In this document: positions 5,707 to 7,448 of the stretch, one piece after another
Layout: each line of letters starts with the position of its first letter
Position numbering within the stretch: the stretch's first letter is position 1
Origin: CAZQCV01 sp964591665
GTDB lineage: Bacteria; Patescibacteriota; Minisyncoccia; Phycocordibacterales; UBA9973
Length of the DNA: 7,448 nt
Reading direction: 5' to 3'
Assembly (NCBI GenBank): GCA_964591665.1
Contig: CAZQCV010000025.1
Location: forward strand, 1-7,448
Made by a program: the position numbers and the translations under genes
The notes under the pieces: generated by a model
Told to the model about the DNA's origin: nothing
The model's database searches: none
Seen by the model: only the letters and a program-made list of their open reading frames with translations

Positions 5707-6468
5707 CTACTCTTGTTTTTCAGCCTGAATCTTCTCAAGTAATGTTTTGTATTGGTTGGTGGTTAACTGCCAGTTTCCTGGTTGTACGGGGTTATCGAGA
5801 TCGTCAACGAGGAGATATATGATATATCCAAGAACGGCTATTGATAGCATAAAAACATAATTAAGCCAAAAATCTCGTACTCCAATCATCATAGAAAGTA
5901 TGATCGTAAGAATATTACTAAATACAAATGTGCGTTTGAGTATTGGTGGTAAATGCATCGCGCTGTACTCAAGTCGCTCTTCTCGTTTTTTCAAAAGATC
6001 AGTAAAAATTGCAAATGTATTTTCGGTAAGTGTTGGAGCCTCTTTTGTAGTCTCATACACATTGTTGTGTATTTCTTTCATTACAGTGATCATCTTTGGA
6101 TTGTCTTGCGTTTCTGGTAGTAGTCCTGCCTCGATTGTTCCTTCTAGATACATAATAATATTTTTTTGTATAGCGATTTTGTTCTTCTCAGAAAAATGTT
6201 TTGACCAAAGATATAGCTCGTATAACTCTGTGAGTTCGCCTCTAATTGCATCGTTGAGTTTATTCCAACGCTCTGATTCGGTTAGAATGACGAACGCTGC
6301 AAGAAGTGCAAAGATTGTTGCAACGGTTGAATACAGATAAGTTAATCCGCCAATTTCCGCAAGTAATGCCGTAGTATCCTGATACCACCAAGAACTCGGA
6401 TGTCGTACCAAAAAGAATAGTAATGAAAAAAGAATCGTAAATATAATAACTTTAATTATGTTCTTCAT
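5707..6468 (-). CDS. DUF4239 bestrophin-like membrane protein
   Basis: A 253-residue protein with four predicted membrane helices at about 3-21, 43-63, 178-196 and 202-222, and a long helical cytoplasmic loop of about 110 residues between the second and third. The loop starts with ERWNKLNDAIRGELTELYELY, and the end of helix 4 carries DDLDNPVQPGNW (222-233). Both are typical of the DUF4239 family, described as bestrophin-like because bestrophins are chloride channels with a similar four-helix plan. A channel or ion-related role in the cytoplasmic membrane is therefore plausible but unproven. The ATG at 6468 was chosen; a TTG at 6492 lies upstream of the promoter hexamer. It is divergent from an MscS channel gene across a 77-base promoter region. 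No terminator is evident, so some transcripts may continue into the RRM gene. Confidence 0.78.
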   Translation of the reverse strand: MKNIIKVIIFTILFSLLFFLVRHPSSWWYQDTTALLAEIGGLTYLYSTVATIFALLAAFVILTESERWNKLNDAIRGELTELYELYLWSKHFSEKNKIAIQKNIIMYLEGTIEAGLLPETQDNPKMITVMKEIHNNVYETTKEAPTLTENTFAIFTDLLKKREERLEYSAMHLPPILKRTFVFSNILTIILSMMIGVRDFWLNYVFMLSIAVLGYIIYLLVDDLDNPVQPGNWQLTTNQYKTLLEKIQAEKQE

Positions 6469-6478
6469 ATATGTTGAT

Positions 6479-6484
6479 ATAGTA
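6479..6484 (-). promoter_or_regulatory. Probable -10 element of the DUF4239 gene
   Basis: TACTAT on the minus strand (6484-6479) is followed by ten bases and the ATG at 6468, which gives a predicted leader of about four bases. There is no TG extension. A weak -35-like TAGACT lies 17 bases upstream (6507-6502). It shares the divergent region with the MscS gene promoter. Confidence 0.45.
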
Positions 6485-6526
6485 CTAAACAAAAAATATA
6501 AAGTCTATTTGTTTTAAAAATTATGG

Positions 6527-6539
6527 TATTTGGTATACT
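6527..6539 (+). promoter_or_regulatory. Extended -10 promoter of the MscS gene, predicted leaderless
   Basis: TATTTGGTATACT contains TGG (6531-6533) and TATACT (6534-6539), with six bases to the ATG at 6546. The 13-base core differs by one base from the cores at 53-65 and 593-605. Transcription should begin on the A of the start codon. Confidence 0.7.
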
Positions 6540-6545
6540 GGACAT

Positions 6546-7406
6546 ATGATTGAATTTTTAGGAACATTTACGTCTGGTCAGCATATTGGGGCAGGGGTGC
6601 TCATTCTCGTATTTACTATTATTGAACTTATGCTTCGTCGTCTCAAACGACAAAAGAGTAAAGAATATCAAGATAAAAAATCTTCCATTAACTCTCTTGA
6701 AGAAATCGAAGATGTGTCTCTAGAGCACTATCGTCAACTACAACAAGTTGATGTCATTCGATTCATTGCATTTATCCTCGGTATGCTTATGATTCTTGGT
6801 GCATATAACGTGCGAGTATTCAGTCTTCTTGCTGTTGCCGCCGGTGCATTTATTCTCGCACTTCGTGAGGCTTTCACTTCTTTTATTACGTACTTTTATA
6901 TTCTTTCAAACTTTAAACTCGGTGATGATATCAAAATCAACGGGTTTCTCGGAGAGATTGTACGAATAAAACCATTATATACGTCACTCGCAGGCAAGGA
7001 TGAAAACGGTGATCACAATAGTAAACTGTACAATATACCAAACTTTATGTTTTTGGGTCAGTCTATAGAGCAACAGCAATTAAAATCTGATGATTATCGC
7101 AAGCTGTCGCTACATATTCTGTATACACGTGCTGCTTTTACTGATGATTTTCAATCATGGATTACAAAGATTGAAGTGTTCCTCAAAGAACTGTTACCGA
7201 AACGTGCTATGACAAAAGTGGGACATTTCAAGGGATACGCAGGGATTCGATATAAAATGGATTTTGATTACAACGACAAAGGAGAAGTTGTAGTAAAGAT
7301 TTCTTTTATTACAAGATCGTTTAAGATCCTGAAAATGAGAGAGGCTATCATTATGTATGTTGAGACATTAAAAAAGCAACCAACCGATTTGTCAGAAAAA
7401 GAGTAA
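6546..7406 (+). CDS. MscS-family mechanosensitive ion channel
   Basis: A 286-residue membrane protein with hydrophobic helices at about 13-31 and 70-87, followed by the pore-type helix at about 90-120 (VFSLLAVAAGAFILALREAF). This has the small-residue pattern of MscS TM3, followed by the kink region. The beta domain follows with NFKLGDDIKINGFLGEIVRI (122-141), the core MscS signature, and IPNFMFL (164-170). The C-terminal alpha/beta domain runs to about 275 and ends in a charged tail. The length matches the E. coli small channel (286 residues). MscS channels open under membrane tension and release solutes during sudden drops in external osmolarity. The linker between the first two helices (31-68) is longer than in E. 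coli MscS and strongly charged. The gene has its own leaderless-type promoter and terminator, and is divergent from the DUF4239 gene. Family assignment is firm; gating behaviour is unknown. Confidence 0.92.
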   Translation: MIEFLGTFTSGQHIGAGVLILVFTIIELMLRRLKRQKSKEYQDKKSSINSLEEIEDVSLEHYRQLQQVDVIRFIAFILGMLMILGAYNVRVFSLLAVAAGAFILALREAFTSFITYFYILSNFKLGDDIKINGFLGEIVRIKPLYTSLAGKDENGDHNSKLYNIPNFMFLGQSIEQQQLKSDDYRKLSLHILYTRAAFTDDFQSWITKIEVFLKELLPKRAMTKVGHFKGYAGIRYKMDFDYNDKGEVVVKISFITRSFKILKMREAIIMYVETLKKQPTDLSEKE

Positions 7407-7410
7407 TTGA

Positions 7411-7439
7411 AAAAACATGCAGTGATACTGCATGTTTTT
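7411..7439 (+). terminator. Intrinsic terminator after the MscS gene
   Basis: A perfect 12-bp stem (7411-7422 with 7428-7439) with loop TGATA, ending in five Ts, starts four bases after the MscS stop codon. The stem includes CATGCAG/CTGCATG. The A-tract on its left side could let it work on the minus strand too. Confidence 0.92.
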
Positions 7440-7448
7440 GTTTGGCGG

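Noticed and set aside
6469..6492. TTG start for the DUF4239 gene adding eight residues
   Set aside because: The -10 hexamer TACTAT (6484-6479) falls within the extension, and an ATG with a near-leaderless layout is available at 6468.
6562..6575. GGAAC...CGTC resembling an ECF sigma promoter
   Set aside because: The two boxes are separated by only a few bases instead of about 16, and lie inside the MscS coding region.
1..7448. Alternative genetic code with UGA as glycine, as in some Patescibacteria
   Set aside because: All genes reach normal family lengths with the standard code, and UGA serves as the sigma factor stop in the ATGA overlap.
1..7448. CRISPR array, tRNA, rRNA, insertion sequence or phage gene
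   Set aside because: No spaced repeats, cloverleaf-like sequence, transposase motifs or terminal inverted repeats were found on reading both strands.

Overview
The window looks like chromosomal DNA of an ultrasmall, AT-rich bacterium, most plausibly a member of the Patescibacteria / Candidate Phyla Radiation (Parcubacteria-like). The reasons are the dense packing of short, single-domain genes, the near absence of Shine-Dalgarno motifs, a very short sigma factor with a one-helix membrane partner, and a small two-helix membrane protein of a style often seen in those genomes. All nine genes read through with the standard genetic code, so UGA is not recoded. This assignment is inference. There are no rRNA or tRNA genes, CRISPR arrays, transposons or phage genes.

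Left part (72-3733, + strand): a small P-loop kinase-like protein, a cyclase/kynurenine-formamidase-family hydrolase and a P2-type (calcium-type) cation ATPase. Each has its own promoter directly in front of the ATG. Middle (3758-5563, - strand): a two-helix membrane protein with a possible PH-like tail, a sigma-70/ECF-like factor that overlaps a single-pass membrane protein (possible anti-sigma) by ATGA, and an RRM RNA-binding protein closed by a strong hairpin terminator. Right part (5707-7406): a divergent pair, a bestrophin-like DUF4239 membrane protein (-) and an MscS-type mechanosensitive channel (+), the latter closed by a hairpin terminator. No gene-free stretch exceeds 300 bases. The longest is about 140 bases (5564-5706), and it carries the promoter and long leader of the RRM gene.

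The most striking signal is not a protein but promoter layout. Four genes have an extended -10 element (TGN plus a TANNNT hexamer) followed by exactly six bases and then ATG, so transcription should start on the A of the start codon. A fifth has eight bases and a sixth, with a plain -10, has ten. This predicts leaderless mRNAs as the default mode here. The RRM gene is the exception, with a predicted leader of about 108 nt. Functionally the window leans to envelope and ion homeostasis (Ca-type pump, MscS channel, bestrophin-like protein, membrane-linked sigma factor), but the genes do not form one operon and no shared pathway is proven.
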